64,000 nt of DNA from Mycobacterium sp. 4858 (lineage in GTDB: Bacteria > Actinomycetota > Actinomycetes > Mycobacteriales > Mycobacteriaceae). Position numbers and translations under genes: made by a program. This document shows positions 1 through 8,193 of the stretch, one piece after another (within the stretch, counting starts at the first letter, position 1; every line of letters starts with the position of its first letter). The notes under the pieces were generated by a model, which was not told where the DNA came from, ran no database searches, and saw only the letters and a program-made list of their open reading frames with translations. The stretch covers positions 3,407,092 to 3,471,091 of the forward strand of contig NZ_LT968776.1 of assembly GCF_900240975.1 (NCBI RefSeq), written 5' to 3'.

Positions 1-130
1 GAGGTTGGCCCATACCTGCGCTGGCATACAACATGATCATGCCGACATAGGCGGCGATGAGGATCACGACACCGACGATGCCTAACGTCCTGAGGGATGG
101 CCTTGCACGTAAAGGCTTATCCGCCGACAA
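1..130 (-). CDS. Partial membrane protein, N-terminus only
   Basis: This is the first 43 or so codons of a minus-strand gene that runs off the window start. A TTG start at 128-130 is chosen because a GGGGAGG ribosome-binding site lies 5-6 bases upstream of it. The product begins with a short basic N-terminus (Lys/Arg around residues 5-15). One hydrophobic helix follows at about residues 16-36, rich in Gly, Val, Ile and Met. This suggests a single-pass or first-pass membrane protein with its N-terminus inside. The family cannot be recognised from this fragment. Confidence 0.5.
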   Translation of the reverse strand, partial: MSADKPLRARPSLRTLGIVGVVILIAAYVGMIMLYASAGMGQP

Positions 131-280
131 CAGCGCCTCCCCTATGGCATGTGTTTCCGTGCAGGGATTGTAGCCGTGAGTGAGCCTCGGTGCTTGGTCA
201 CGGAACCGGCGCCGGACACCCCGCACCGGGTGGCCGCCCACCGGTCCGGGCCTCTTAACCCCGAGAGCGCACCCCCGGAG

Positions 281-1198
281 TTAAAGCCGCACGGCCCGAA
301 CGAATTTGATCGTGGTCGCCGGGACCTGCTCCGCGGCGGGCCCCAACTCCGGCAGCCCGGCGGCGGAGAACAGGTCGGTGAGCCGGGATTCGGTGGTTTC
401 CCAGCCGTTTTCGTGCAGATGCGCGGCGACGTCGGTGTGCTCGCCCGGATACGTCAAGCTGGTCAGGTCCATCTCGAGCCCGTGTCGTCGCCAGCCTTCG
501 GTCATGAGCCTGGCCTGCTCCCGGGCTGCCGGCGACGTGCCGGTCACCGTGCCGTAGTCGGCGGCGAACCGGCTGCCCTCGGCCGACAGCGGGATGATGG
601 AGTCCAGCAGCCGAATCTCGGCCTCCGGCGGCAGCCATCCGATGAGCACGCCCTCGGCCAGCCATGCGGTGGGATGGGCCGGATCGAAGCCCGCCTCCTG
701 AAGCGCCGCCGGCCAATCGTCGCGCAGATCGACGCCGACCTCGCGGAGCTTGGCGGTGGGCGCCGCCCCGATCTCCGACATCGTCGCCGCCTTGAACGCG
801 ATGACCTCGGGCTGGTCGATCTCGTACACGATCGTCCCGATCGGCCAGCGCAGCCGGTAGGCGCGAGAATCCAGGCCCGAGGCCACGATCACCACCTGGA
901 GCAGGCCCGCCTGCCCGGCCGCCGCGAAATAGTCGTCGAAATACCGCGCGCGGGCGGCGAACGTGTCGACCATGCGGGCAAACCCGACGCTTCGCTCGAG
1001 GTCGTCGGGATCGAGTTCGCCGCTGGCCAGCCTGGTGAACACGTCCAACCCGACGGCGCGCACCAGCGGCTCGGCGAAGTCGTCGGTGATGACCGGCTGC
1101 GGACGCTTGCTCGCGGCGGCCCTGGCGGCGGCGACCATGGTGGCCGTCGCTCCCACGCTGTTGGCCAGGTCCCAGCTGTCACCTTCGGTTCGTGCCAT
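281..1198 (-). CDS. Class I SAM-dependent methyltransferase, mycobacterial TIGR00027 family
   Basis: This 305-residue protein belongs to the multi-copy mycobacterial putative methyltransferase family (Leptospira/mycobacterium type). Visible hallmarks are the conserved N-terminus with DSWDLANSVGATATMVA, the SAM-binding strand VVIVASGLDSRAYRL at residues 102-116, which replaces the classical GxGxG, and the acidic loop YEIDQPEV near residue 125. Length is normal for the family. Substrates of these paralogues are generally unknown. It is divergent from the crotonase gene starting 75 bases away, so the two probably share a promoter region. That gap contains a spaced ACGGTA/TACCGT inverted pair at 1228-1233 and 1261-1266. 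Confidence 0.9.
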   Translation of the reverse strand: MARTEGDSWDLANSVGATATMVAAARAAASKRPQPVITDDFAEPLVRAVGLDVFTRLASGELDPDDLERSVGFARMVDTFAARARYFDDYFAAAGQAGLLQVVIVASGLDSRAYRLRWPIGTIVYEIDQPEVIAFKAATMSEIGAAPTAKLREVGVDLRDDWPAALQEAGFDPAHPTAWLAEGVLIGWLPPEAEIRLLDSIIPLSAEGSRFAADYGTVTGTSPAAREQARLMTEGWRRHGLEMDLTSLTYPGEHTDVAAHLHENGWETTESRLTDLFSAAGLPELGPAAEQVPATTIKFVRAVRL

Positions 1199-1273
1199 GG
1201 CTTCTCCTTCGATGTGGCGGCCAAACCACGGTATGCCCCGTCGGTGAAATCCGCGTCGCCTACCGTTTCAGCC

Positions 1274-2080
1274 ATGCCCGCAGTGGAATTGGAAACCGTC
1301 GAAGACGGCATCGCCCGCATCACCCTGAACCGGCCCGAGCGCCTCAACGCCATCGACGGCGCGTTGATCGACGGCGTGGACCACGCCCTGGACGCGCTCG
1401 GCGACGGCGAGTTCAGGGTGGCGATCCTGACCGGCGCCGGACGCGGATTCTGCGCGGGGGCCGACCTGAGCGGCACCGGCGAGCCGTGGACCAAGCCCAG
1501 GCCATCCACCCCGGCGTTCAAGGTCAACTACGACTCCCAGGTCCGCCTCGCCGACCTGTTCACGCGGATCTACGAGCTGCCCATTCCGGTGATCGCCGCG
1601 GTCAACGGCGTGGCCGTCGGGGGCGGGCTGGCCTTCGCGCTGGTCTGCGACGTCCGCGTCGCCTCCGACCGGGCGCGGTTCTCCTCGGCGTTCATCAAGG
1701 CGGGCTTCTCGTCGATGGACATGGGCACCAGCTACCTGCTACCCAAGATCGTCGGCGCGGGAGTGGCGCGCGAACTCATGCTGACCGGCCGCATCATCAA
1801 CGCGGCCGAGGCCTACCGCATCAAGCTGGTGCACGAGGTGGTGGCCCCCGACGAGCTGATGCCGGCCGCGCTGAAGGTGGCCCGCTCGATCGCCGAGAAC
1901 AACGCCTACGGCGTCTGGCAGACCAAAATCGGTCTGAACGCGGCACTGGATGCGCCCAGCCTGCGGCATGCCATCGAGATCGAGAACCGCACCCAGATCC
2001 TCACCGGCTTCACCAACAACCCGGTCGAGGCGGCCAAGGCGCACCGGGAAAAGCGCGCCCCGAAATGGGATCCGCTGTGA
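1274..2080 (+). CDS. Enoyl-CoA hydratase/isomerase (crotonase) family protein
   Basis: This 268-residue crotonase-fold protein probably hydrates or isomerises an acyl-CoA in beta-oxidation. The fold signature is clear: GFCAGADL at residues 58-65 and NGVAVGGGLAFALVCD near residues 111-126, which supply the two backbone NH groups of the CoA-thioester oxyanion hole. The frame is open far upstream, but the ATG at 1274 is chosen because family similarity (MPAVELETVEDGIARITLNRP) begins there. Earlier codons lie antisense to the methyltransferase. The specific EchA number cannot be assigned from sequence alone. Confidence 0.9.
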   Translation: MPAVELETVEDGIARITLNRPERLNAIDGALIDGVDHALDALGDGEFRVAILTGAGRGFCAGADLSGTGEPWTKPRPSTPAFKVNYDSQVRLADLFTRIYELPIPVIAAVNGVAVGGGLAFALVCDVRVASDRARFSSAFIKAGFSSMDMGTSYLLPKIVGAGVARELMLTGRIINAAEAYRIKLVHEVVAPDELMPAALKVARSIAENNAYGVWQTKIGLNAALDAPSLRHAIEIENRTQILTGFTNNPVEAAKAHREKRAPKWDPL

Positions 2081-2093
2081 CGGTCAGTGAAGG

Positions 2094-2960
2094 TCAGACC
2101 TTTGCGATGACGTTCTCGGCGAACATCTCGAGGTTGCGGATCTTGTTCTCCAGTGGCTCGGTGTCCTTGCCCTTGATGTAGGGGATGCGGAAGCCGACGA
2201 TCGCGTCGGTGACGCCCTTGTCTTCCAGGCGTTTGATGCCGTCCACGGTGTAGGCGTCGGCCGAGATGACGTGGATCTGGAAGGGCTCGGTCTTGCCGGC
2301 GTCTTCGCGATACCGCTTGAGCTTGGCGATGAGCCCGTCGAGTTCTTCCGGGTCGCCTCCGCCGTGCATCCAGCCGTCCAGCCGGGCCGCGCGGCGCAGG
2401 GCCGCGTCGGCATGCCCGCCGACCAGGATCGGGATCGGCTGCGTGGGAGCCGGCGCCATCTTGGTCTTGGGGATGTCGTAGAACTCGCCGTGGAATTCGA
2501 AGTAGTCGCCGCTGGTGAGTCCCTGGATGATTTCGATGCATTCGTCCATGCGCTTGCCGCGCTTGGCGAATGGGACGCCCAGCAGTTCGTAGTCCTCCGG
2601 CCATGGGCTGGTGCCGACGCCGAAGCCCACCCGGTTGTTGGTCAATGCCGCCAGCGAACCGATCTGCTTGGCCACCAGCGCCGGCGGCCGGATGGGCAGC
2701 TTGAGGACGAAGAAGTTGAAGTGCAGCTTGGTCGTCACCGCGCCCAATGCCGCTGTGAGCACGAAGGTTTCGATGAACTCCTTGCCGTCCAGGAACTCGC
2801 GATCGCCGTCGGGGGTGTAGGGGTATTTCGAGTCGGACTCGAAGGGGTAGGCGATGCTGTCGGCGATCGTCATCGCGTGGTACCCGGCCGCCTCGGCCGC
2901 CTGGGCCAGCGGGATGTAGTACCGGTGATCGGTCATCGCCTCCGCGTAGGTGAACCGCAC
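2094..2960 (-). CDS. F420-dependent LLM-class oxidoreductase (Rv0940c type)
   Basis: This 288-residue luciferase-like TIM-barrel protein belongs to the class that uses coenzyme F420 in mycobacteria. Family features are the early barrel strand with HYYIPLAQAAEAAGYHAM, the region NNRVGFGVGTSPWPEDY at about residues 105-125, and PIPILVGGHADAALRRAARLDGW in the second half. It corresponds by position to M. tuberculosis Rv0940c, between the crotonase and the STAS protein. A perfect match to the KstR consensus lies 39 bases upstream of the start (2999-3012), so induction during cholesterol catabolism is likely. The natural substrate is unknown. Confidence 0.88.
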   Translation of the reverse strand: MRFTYAEAMTDHRYYIPLAQAAEAAGYHAMTIADSIAYPFESDSKYPYTPDGDREFLDGKEFIETFVLTAALGAVTTKLHFNFFVLKLPIRPPALVAKQIGSLAALTNNRVGFGVGTSPWPEDYELLGVPFAKRGKRMDECIEIIQGLTSGDYFEFHGEFYDIPKTKMAPAPTQPIPILVGGHADAALRRAARLDGWMHGGGDPEELDGLIAKLKRYREDAGKTEPFQIHVISADAYTVDGIKRLEDKGVTDAIVGFRIPYIKGKDTEPLENKIRNLEMFAENVIAKV

Positions 2961-2998
2961 GTCATCTGCCTTCCTGGAAACGGGTCGTCACACGAGAT

Positions 2999-3012
2999 TA
3001 GAACGTGTTCTA
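2999..3012. promoter_or_regulatory. KstR-like operator upstream of F420 oxidoreductase
   Basis: The 14-base palindrome TAGAACGTGTTCTA fits the published KstR half-site pattern TnnAACnnGTTnnA at every fixed position. KstR is the TetR-family repressor of the mycobacterial cholesterol-degradation regulon. The site lies in the short gap upstream of the minus-strand F420 oxidoreductase. An identical 14-mer recurs at 22576-22589. Confidence 0.75.
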
Positions 3013-3049
3013 GTTCTACCCGTGCGCGGGTTCCCAGCACAATAAGGCG

Positions 3050-3814
3050 TCAGAGCTGGTTTTCGGGGCCGATCACCGCCCACACCGTCTTGCCGGTCGC
3101 GGTGGGAGTGCTGCCCCACGCGCGTGAGAGCGCGCCGACGATCGCCAGGCCGGATACGTCGATGCCGTTCGCCGGGGACGGCAGCCGCAAGGCGGGGGCA
3201 TGGCTGCTGTCGGACACGGCGATCGTCGCCGTCGCGCCATGCCTCTCGATCCGCACCACGGGGACGCTTGCGGTGTGTTCCAGCACGTTCTCGACGAAGA
3301 CGTTGACCACGACCAACGCGACGGGGATGAGCGTGGATTGCGACCAGGCGGTGAGCCACTCGCGGACCAGGCGGCGTGACTCGCGCAGGCTGGTCAGGTC
3401 GGCGGGCAGTTGCGCGTCGGCACGACGCACGGCACGCCGGCTCTGCTGGCTGAGCGCCTTCGTCGCCGCCTTCTCGGTCGAGTACACCGGCATGAAGTAG
3501 GCGACGCCGTTGCGGGTGATCGTCTCGCGTGTCCCGCGGTGGGCGCACACCAGGACGACCGGAACATGGGGATCGCTGCGGATCTGCCAGTACGCGCCGA
3601 TGAACGTGGACCACGCCGAGTCGGCGAGCACCTTGAGCGCGGAGATGTTGACGATGACGGCGGCGGGCTCGCCCAGCGTGGCCTGCAGGATGTGGTCGCG
3701 GAGCGCCGCGGAGTTGGTCGTGTCGAGCGCACCGTCGACGGTCAGGATGGCCACGGATTGATCCGTCCGCGTCGCGACGGCCAGTGAGCTGGGGGATTCA
3801 GCGACCGAGCTCAC
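3050..3814 (-). CDS. STAS domain fused to an RsbW-like histidine-kinase ATPase domain (Rv0941c type)
   Basis: This 254-residue protein has two regulatory modules. Residues about 15-115 form a STAS/anti-sigma-factor-antagonist fold (VAILTVDGALDTTNSAALRDHIL, then VIVNISALKVLADSAWSTF). Residues about 140-254 resemble the GHKL ATPase fold of RsbW-type anti-sigma kinases, with the N-box-like VVVNVFVENVLEHT. In the classical system antagonist and kinase are separate partners, so the fusion implies intramolecular control. The phosphorylatable serine position of STAS reads VLADSAWS here. It is monocistronic and points away from the neighbouring monooxygenase operon across a 446-base gap. The target sigma factor is unknown. 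Confidence 0.82.
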   Translation of the reverse strand: MSSVAESPSSLAVATRTDQSVAILTVDGALDTTNSAALRDHILQATLGEPAAVIVNISALKVLADSAWSTFIGAYWQIRSDPHVPVVLVCAHRGTRETITRNGVAYFMPVYSTEKAATKALSQQSRRAVRRADAQLPADLTSLRESRRLVREWLTAWSQSTLIPVALVVVNVFVENVLEHTASVPVVRIERHGATATIAVSDSSHAPALRLPSPANGIDVSGLAIVGALSRAWGSTPTATGKTVWAVIGPENQL

Positions 3815-4260
3815 CGCGCGACCCCTTCTCCGCAGGGGGCCTACGGTGTCGATGTGCTGGGATTCCCGGCTGGAGCAGAAACCGAGGAGACGTCACAATC
3901 CGGCTGCCCAGCGGGGTCTTGCCGTCCGGTTCCATCGCTGCTCCTCGAATTACCGCCGGGCCAACTGCTTGAGTATCCGCCCTCAGCGGCAAAAGTCGAA
4001 TGCGGGTCGAGCGGCCTGCAAGCCGCCGGAATGCGCAGCCCACAAGGGTCATGTCCCGGACGCGCGCGGCATGCGGCGCGGTAGGAGTGAGGCGCGTGCC
4101 CGTCCCCACCCGTTCGAGGCCCCCGCCTCTACCGCACCGAACCTGACGTTCGAATCCGCTGCGCAGCACGCGCATGTCCCGAAGCTACCACCTTCCGGGG
4201 CGGTCCGAACGCCCGGATGCCCCCGGAAATGGTTCGATGAGCAGCGCAAAAAGCGGCCGG
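3815..4260. other. Intergenic gap without a convincing gene
   Basis: This 446-base stretch separates the starts of the STAS-kinase gene from the end of the flavin monooxygenase gene. Short open frames exist on both strands, but they are Arg/Ser/Pro-rich, show no recognisable motifs and lack good ribosome-binding sites. M. tuberculosis annotates a small hypothetical (Rv0942) at the corresponding position; no counterpart could be recognised here. Confidence 0.5.
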
Positions 4261-5493
4261 TCAGGTGAGCGCGTACGGCGGAGCACCCACCCCGGCGACC
4301 GAATGCGTCCCCCACGGCGTCTGCTCGACGATCCGCGCGGCGGCACTGCGCCCGCCCACCGTCAAGGTCGCGGTCCGGGTTTGCCTGAGCGCCTCGTCCG
4401 GTAACGGCCGCGACGGCGAACCGAACAGCGTCCCCTGCCAGTGGTAGCGGCCGTCGATCGGGTCCAGGTGGCCGGTGAGCCGGACTCGCACCGGGTGGAT
4501 GCCGCCGGCGATCTCCAGCGTCGCCGCGCCGTCGTAGGTGTCGTCACGCTCGGGCGCGGCGGACGACAGGTCGAAGGCCGACGCCACCGGCGGCGCCTGG
4601 TCGGGTGTGAGCCGGGCTCGCTCGTTGAACACCCGCAGGCTGCTGGCGCGCACCTCGATGCGGCCGCTGGCCGTGCGATCCATCACGCGCAGGCACTCGG
4701 CGATGTAGCGCGCCCGAGCCTCGGCGTCCGGACCGGTGAGGAAGAAGTAGTTGGGGAACCCGCGAACGGCCACCCCGTAGAACGGCTCCATGCCGTCGTG
4801 CCACGCCCGCCGGATGGGCAGCCCGCCGGCACCGACGAGCGTCGCGTCGCCCGGCTCGTCGGGGACCGAGAACCCGGTGCCGTAGACGATGGCGTCGACG
4901 CGGCGCTCGGCGCCATCGCGGGTGCGGATGCCCGACACGGTCACCGCCTCGATCGCCGACCCGGCCACCGTGACCGAACGGCGCTCGGCGGGCGGCGCGA
5001 TGCGCCGGCGCAGCCGGCGCTTGGCCCGCGTGGACCACAACGGGATCTCGGTGACCACCCGGCGCGGTCCGTGGGCGAAGACGGTGACCGACGCCGCCGC
5101 CTCGATCAGCCGGCGCATGTGGTGGCCGGCGGCGGCGTCGCAGCCGACGACCGCGATGCGCTTGCCGGACGGATCGAAGCCGGGGGCCCAGGCGGCCGCG
5201 TGAAACGACTCGCCGAGGAAGTCGTCGCGGCCCGCGATGTCCGGCAGCCACGGAACGAAGGGCGGCCGGCCGGCGGCGATGACCGCCCTCGCCCGCAGGC
5301 CCTCGCCGCCGGCCGTCGTCAGCAGCCAGGTGTCGGTGCTGTCGTCGAACCTCGACCGCAGGTCCGCGGCCGGCCCGTCGAGGACCACGAAATCGGTGAC
5401 GCCGGCGGCCAGCAACACCGACCGGGCGCCGGGGTGCGCGCCGACGACGGCGATGGGGTGGCGGGGCTCGGCGGGGTCGCGCGGCCGCGTCAC
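4261..5493 (-). CDS. Flavin-containing monooxygenase-like protein with C-terminal DUF4873 (Rv0943c type)
   Basis: This 410-residue protein is built like a Baeyer-Villiger/FMO-type oxidoreductase followed by a beta-rich DUF4873 module (about residues 315-410, DDTYDGAATLEIAGG to GVGAPPYAL). Core motifs include GKRIAVVGCDAAAGHHMRRL near residue 110, VDAIVYGTGFSVPDEP, and GFPNYFFLTGP. The N-terminal dinucleotide fold is abnormal: VVGAHPGARSVLLAAGV lacks the GxGxxG of FAD enzymes, and the second fold also lacks a canonical glycine pattern. Its GTG start overlaps the TGA of the upstream diiron gene (GTGA), so the two are translationally coupled and probably act on the same substrate. Enzyme activity is uncertain. 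Confidence 0.8.
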   Translation of the reverse strand: MTRPRDPAEPRHPIAVVGAHPGARSVLLAAGVTDFVVLDGPAADLRSRFDDSTDTWLLTTAGGEGLRARAVIAAGRPPFVPWLPDIAGRDDFLGESFHAAAWAPGFDPSGKRIAVVGCDAAAGHHMRRLIEAAASVTVFAHGPRRVVTEIPLWSTRAKRRLRRRIAPPAERRSVTVAGSAIEAVTVSGIRTRDGAERRVDAIVYGTGFSVPDEPGDATLVGAGGLPIRRAWHDGMEPFYGVAVRGFPNYFFLTGPDAEARARYIAECLRVMDRTASGRIEVRASSLRVFNERARLTPDQAPPVASAFDLSSAAPERDDTYDGAATLEIAGGIHPVRVRLTGHLDPIDGRYHWQGTLFGSPSRPLPDEALRQTRTATLTVGGRSAAARIVEQTPWGTHSVAGVGAPPYALT

Positions 5494-6398
5494 AGAAACC
5501 TGCTGCGCTTCCAGCCGCGGCGGGCGATGGGGCCCAGCAGGCCCACCTCGGTCAGGAACGTCGCCAGCGGGGCGAAACCGGCGACCTGCATGTCGCGGCG
5601 ATGCGGGCTGGTCCGCGCGATCCGCCGGGCCCGCTTCGGGTCCAGGCCGGTACGCGCGTAGGGGATCGGGTTACTGAACAGGTAGTTGAAGAAGTACCCG
5701 CCCAGACCGTTGATGTTTGCCATGAACCAGCGGTTGAACCGGGGCATCTCGGCGACGCGTTTGCGGGCGCCGTCGCGGGCGAACTGGATGTGGCGCGCCT
5801 CCTCGGTGACGTGAATCCGCATGAGTCGCTGGATGATTGGCTGTAACTCCGGGTCGTCCATCATCTGCCGTTGCAGCGAGTCGAAAATTTCCTCCCCGAT
5901 CAACGCCGCCACCCACAGCATCGAGCCCCGCTGGAACGCCAGCGGCAGGGCGTTGATGATCATCCGGTGGAACAGCCGCGGCCGCACCGGCTTTGCGCCG
6001 ATACGCTCGATGGCCTTGCCGAACATCACCATGTGGCGGGTCTCGTCACCCAGCTCGGTCAGCTTGTAGTGGGTCGAGGAGCTGGTGGGGTCCTCGTGCA
6101 GGATCGTGCGCAACAGCGACTGGTTCAGCATGTTCTCGAACCAGATGCCGGCCGAGAGCGTGTTGACCAGCTCCTGGCGGGAGAGCTCGATCTGTTGTTC
6201 GCGGGTCATCTCGTCCCACATCGGCGTCCCGTACAGCGACACCAGCCGCGGCGGCAGATAGAACTTGTCCGGGTCCAGCGGCGCATCCCAGTCGATGTCG
6301 ACGACGGGTTCGTAGGACTTTTTCACCGAGCCTTTGAGCAGGCGGTCGGAAAACTCCTCACGACTCGGCCCGCTCGATTTGACCGCAGTGGTGGTCAT
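5490..6398 (-). CDS. AurF-type diiron oxygenase
   Basis: This 302-residue protein resembles the AurF family of non-haem diiron oxygenases (p-aminobenzoate N-oxygenase type). Iron-ligand helices are visible: GDETRHMVMFGKAIE (DExRH) near residue 112, ALIGEEIFDSLQ near residue 163, and VTEEARHIQFARD (EExRH) near residue 195. The ATG at 6398 is chosen because family similarity (MTTTAVKSS...) starts there. Upstream codons in the same frame are low-complexity and would cross the operator at 6432-6451. It is the first gene of a two-gene operon, with the flavin monooxygenase following through a 4-base overlap. Substrate unknown. Confidence 0.85.
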   Translation of the reverse strand: MTTTAVKSSGPSREEFSDRLLKGSVKKSYEPVVDIDWDAPLDPDKFYLPPRLVSLYGTPMWDEMTREQQIELSRQELVNTLSAGIWFENMLNQSLLRTILHEDPTSSSTHYKLTELGDETRHMVMFGKAIERIGAKPVRPRLFHRMIINALPLAFQRGSMLWVAALIGEEIFDSLQRQMMDDPELQPIIQRLMRIHVTEEARHIQFARDGARKRVAEMPRFNRWFMANINGLGGYFFNYLFSNPIPYARTGLDPKRARRIARTSPHRRDMQVAGFAPLATFLTEVGLLGPIARRGWKRSRFL

Positions 6399-6431
6399 CG
6401 CTGGCGTCCCTTCATTGGGTCCTGCAGACGG

Positions 6432-6451
6432 TACCCATGGTACTGGGTACT
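6432..6451. promoter_or_regulatory. Inverted-repeat operator candidate upstream of the AurF operon
   Basis: GTACCCA and TGGGTAC form perfect 7-base arms separated by 6 bases. The site is 33 bases upstream of the diiron oxygenase start and 65 bases before the divergent cobF start. Arm length and spacing are typical of a TetR- or MarR-type repressor site. No regulator gene is adjacent, so the cognate protein is unknown. Confidence 0.5.
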
Positions 6452-6516
6452 TTCGGCCCGGACTAGGCCCTTTAGGTTGCAATTCGGCAAGCTGATTCAC
6501 GCAACGAGGAGGTCTG

Positions 6517-7272
6517 TTGGGCCGGCACATCCACGTCATCGGCATCGGCGCCGGCGATCCCGCGTACGTGACCGTCCAGGCGATCGACGCGCTCAACGAC
6601 ACCCAGGTCTTCTTCGCGATGGACAAGGGCGAGGCGAAAAGCGACCTGGTGGCGCTGCGGCGGCAGATCTGCGCCCGGTTCATCCGCGAGCCCGGCTACC
6701 GATTCGTCGAGCTGCCCGATCCCCAACGGTCGGCCGACGGCGGCTCTGAGGGCGCCTATCGCGAGGCCGTGTCGGACTGGCACGCGGCGCGGGCGCGGGT
6801 CTGGGCGGCGGCCATCGCCGCCGAGCTGGGTCCCGACGGCGTCGGCGCGTTCCTGGCGTGGGGCGACCCGGCGCTGTACGACAGCACGCTGCGCATCCTG
6901 GACGCCATCGGGGGGCAGCTCGAGTTCACCTTCGACGTCATCCCGGGCATCACGGCGGTGCAGGCGCTCACGGCCCGGCACCGCATCCCGCTCAACGAGG
7001 TCGGGGAACCGGTACTGATCACCACCGGCAGGAAGCTGCGCGAGCAGGGGCTGTCCGGGGCGGCGGTCGTGATGCTCGATGCCGACTGCTCGTTTCAGGC
7101 GTGCCCGCCCGACACCCAAATCTGGTGGGGTGCCTATCTGGGCACCGCCGACGAGCTGCTCGTGGCGGGCACCGTCGGCGAGGTCGGCACCCGCATTGCG
7201 GCACTGCGGGCCGAGGCCCGGGCGCGGCACGGCTGGATCATGGACACCTATTTGCTCAGACCGGCAGACTGA
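6517..7272 (+). CDS. cobF: Precorrin-6A synthase (deacetylating) CobF
   Basis: This 251-residue SAM-dependent methyltransferase of aerobic cobalamin synthesis methylates C-1 of precorrin-5 with loss of acetate. It carries the CobI/CobF-type N-terminal motif HVIGIGAGDPAYVTVQAIDAL, the GDPALYDSTLRILDAI substrate/SAM loop and PGITAVQALTARHRIPLN. The TTG start is supported by GAGGAGG four bases upstream. It is separated by 5 bases from the glycosylase gene. Published comparisons report that cobF is deleted in the M. tuberculosis complex but retained in M. canettii and other mycobacteria, so this locus shows the ancestral state. Confidence 0.93.
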   Translation: MGRHIHVIGIGAGDPAYVTVQAIDALNDTQVFFAMDKGEAKSDLVALRRQICARFIREPGYRFVELPDPQRSADGGSEGAYREAVSDWHAARARVWAAAIAAELGPDGVGAFLAWGDPALYDSTLRILDAIGGQLEFTFDVIPGITAVQALTARHRIPLNEVGEPVLITTGRKLREQGLSGAAVVMLDADCSFQACPPDTQIWWGAYLGTADELLVAGTVGEVGTRIAALRAEARARHGWIMDTYLLRPAD

Positions 7273-7277
7273 AAGGC

Positions 7278-8141
7278 GTGCCCGAACTGCCCGAGGTCGA
7301 AGCGCTGGCCGACCATCTGCGCCGCCACGCCGTCGGCCTGACGATCAGCCGCGTCGACGTCGCCGCGCTGTCCGTGCTGAAAACCTTCGACCCGCCGCCC
7401 AGCGCGCTGCACGGGCGGACCGTGACGGGGGCCCACCGCTGGGGCAAATACCTCGGGCTGCAGGCCGGAGAGCTGTACCTGATCGCCCACCTGTCGCGGG
7501 CGGGTTGGCTGCGCTGGTCGGACAGGCTGGCCGCGGCGCCGCTGCGCCCCGGCAAGGGCCCGATCGCGCTGCGGGTGCACCTGGGCACGCCCGGCGAGGC
7601 GCCCGGCTTCGACCTCACCGAGGCGGGCACTCAGAAGCGGCTGGCCGTGTGGCTCGTCGGCGATCCGCAGTCGGTGCCCGGGATCGCCGCCCTGGGCCCC
7701 GACGCGCTGGAACTGAGCGCCGACGATCTCGGCGGGCTGTTGGCCGGCAACACCGGCCGGATCAAGACCGTCATCACGGATCAGAAGGTGATCGCCGGCA
7801 TCGGCAACGCCTACAGCGACGAGATCCTGCACGTCGCCAAGATCTCCCCGTTCGCGACGGCCGGGAAACTGACCGACGAGCAGCTCGCCGCCCTGCACGA
7901 CGCGATGGTGTCCGTCCTGCGCGACGCGGTGAGTCGATCCGTGGGGCAGGGGGCGGCCACGCTCAAGGGGGAGAAACGCTCCGGGCTGCGGGTGCATGCG
8001 CGCACCGGGCTGCCCTGCCCGGTGTGTGGGGACACCGTGCGGGAAGTTGCCTTCGCGGACAAGTCTTTTCAGTACTGCCCGACATGCCAGACCGGCGGCA
8101 AGGTGCTGGCCGACCGGCGGATGTCGCGGCTGCTCAAGTAG
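7278..8141 (+). CDS. Fpg/Nei family DNA glycosylase, full length (Rv0944 locus)
   Basis: This 287-residue bifunctional base-excision glycosylase/AP lyase removes oxidised bases. The start is GTG and the mature N-terminus reads PELPEVE, providing the catalytic Pro2 and Glu3. The central helix-two-turn-helix is visible (TDQKVIAGIGNAYSDEILHVAKISP). A C-terminal zinc finger carries the pairs CPVC and CPTC, with the final Arg-containing loop. In M. tuberculosis the corresponding Rv0944 is only about 158 residues because the deletion that removed cobF also took its N-terminal half; here it appears intact. Lesion preference cannot be read from sequence. Confidence 0.92.
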   Translation: MPELPEVEALADHLRRHAVGLTISRVDVAALSVLKTFDPPPSALHGRTVTGAHRWGKYLGLQAGELYLIAHLSRAGWLRWSDRLAAAPLRPGKGPIALRVHLGTPGEAPGFDLTEAGTQKRLAVWLVGDPQSVPGIAALGPDALELSADDLGGLLAGNTGRIKTVITDQKVIAGIGNAYSDEILHVAKISPFATAGKLTDEQLAALHDAMVSVLRDAVSRSVGQGAATLKGEKRSGLRVHARTGLPCPVCGDTVREVAFADKSFQYCPTCQTGGKVLADRRMSRLLK

Positions 8142-8193
8142 GCCTCAACAAGGCGATGCTCCGGGACTTGACACCTGTCGATATGCTGCCCGG

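Noticed and set aside
149..1273. Upstream extension of the crotonase frame
   Set aside because: It is antisense to the methyltransferase gene and has no similarity to crotonases; the ATG at 1274 matches the family start.
3846..4268. A 140-codon plus-strand frame as a possible Rv0942 counterpart
   Set aside because: It is Arg/Pro/Ser/Ala-rich without structure or similarity that I recognise, and it overlaps the monooxygenase stop.
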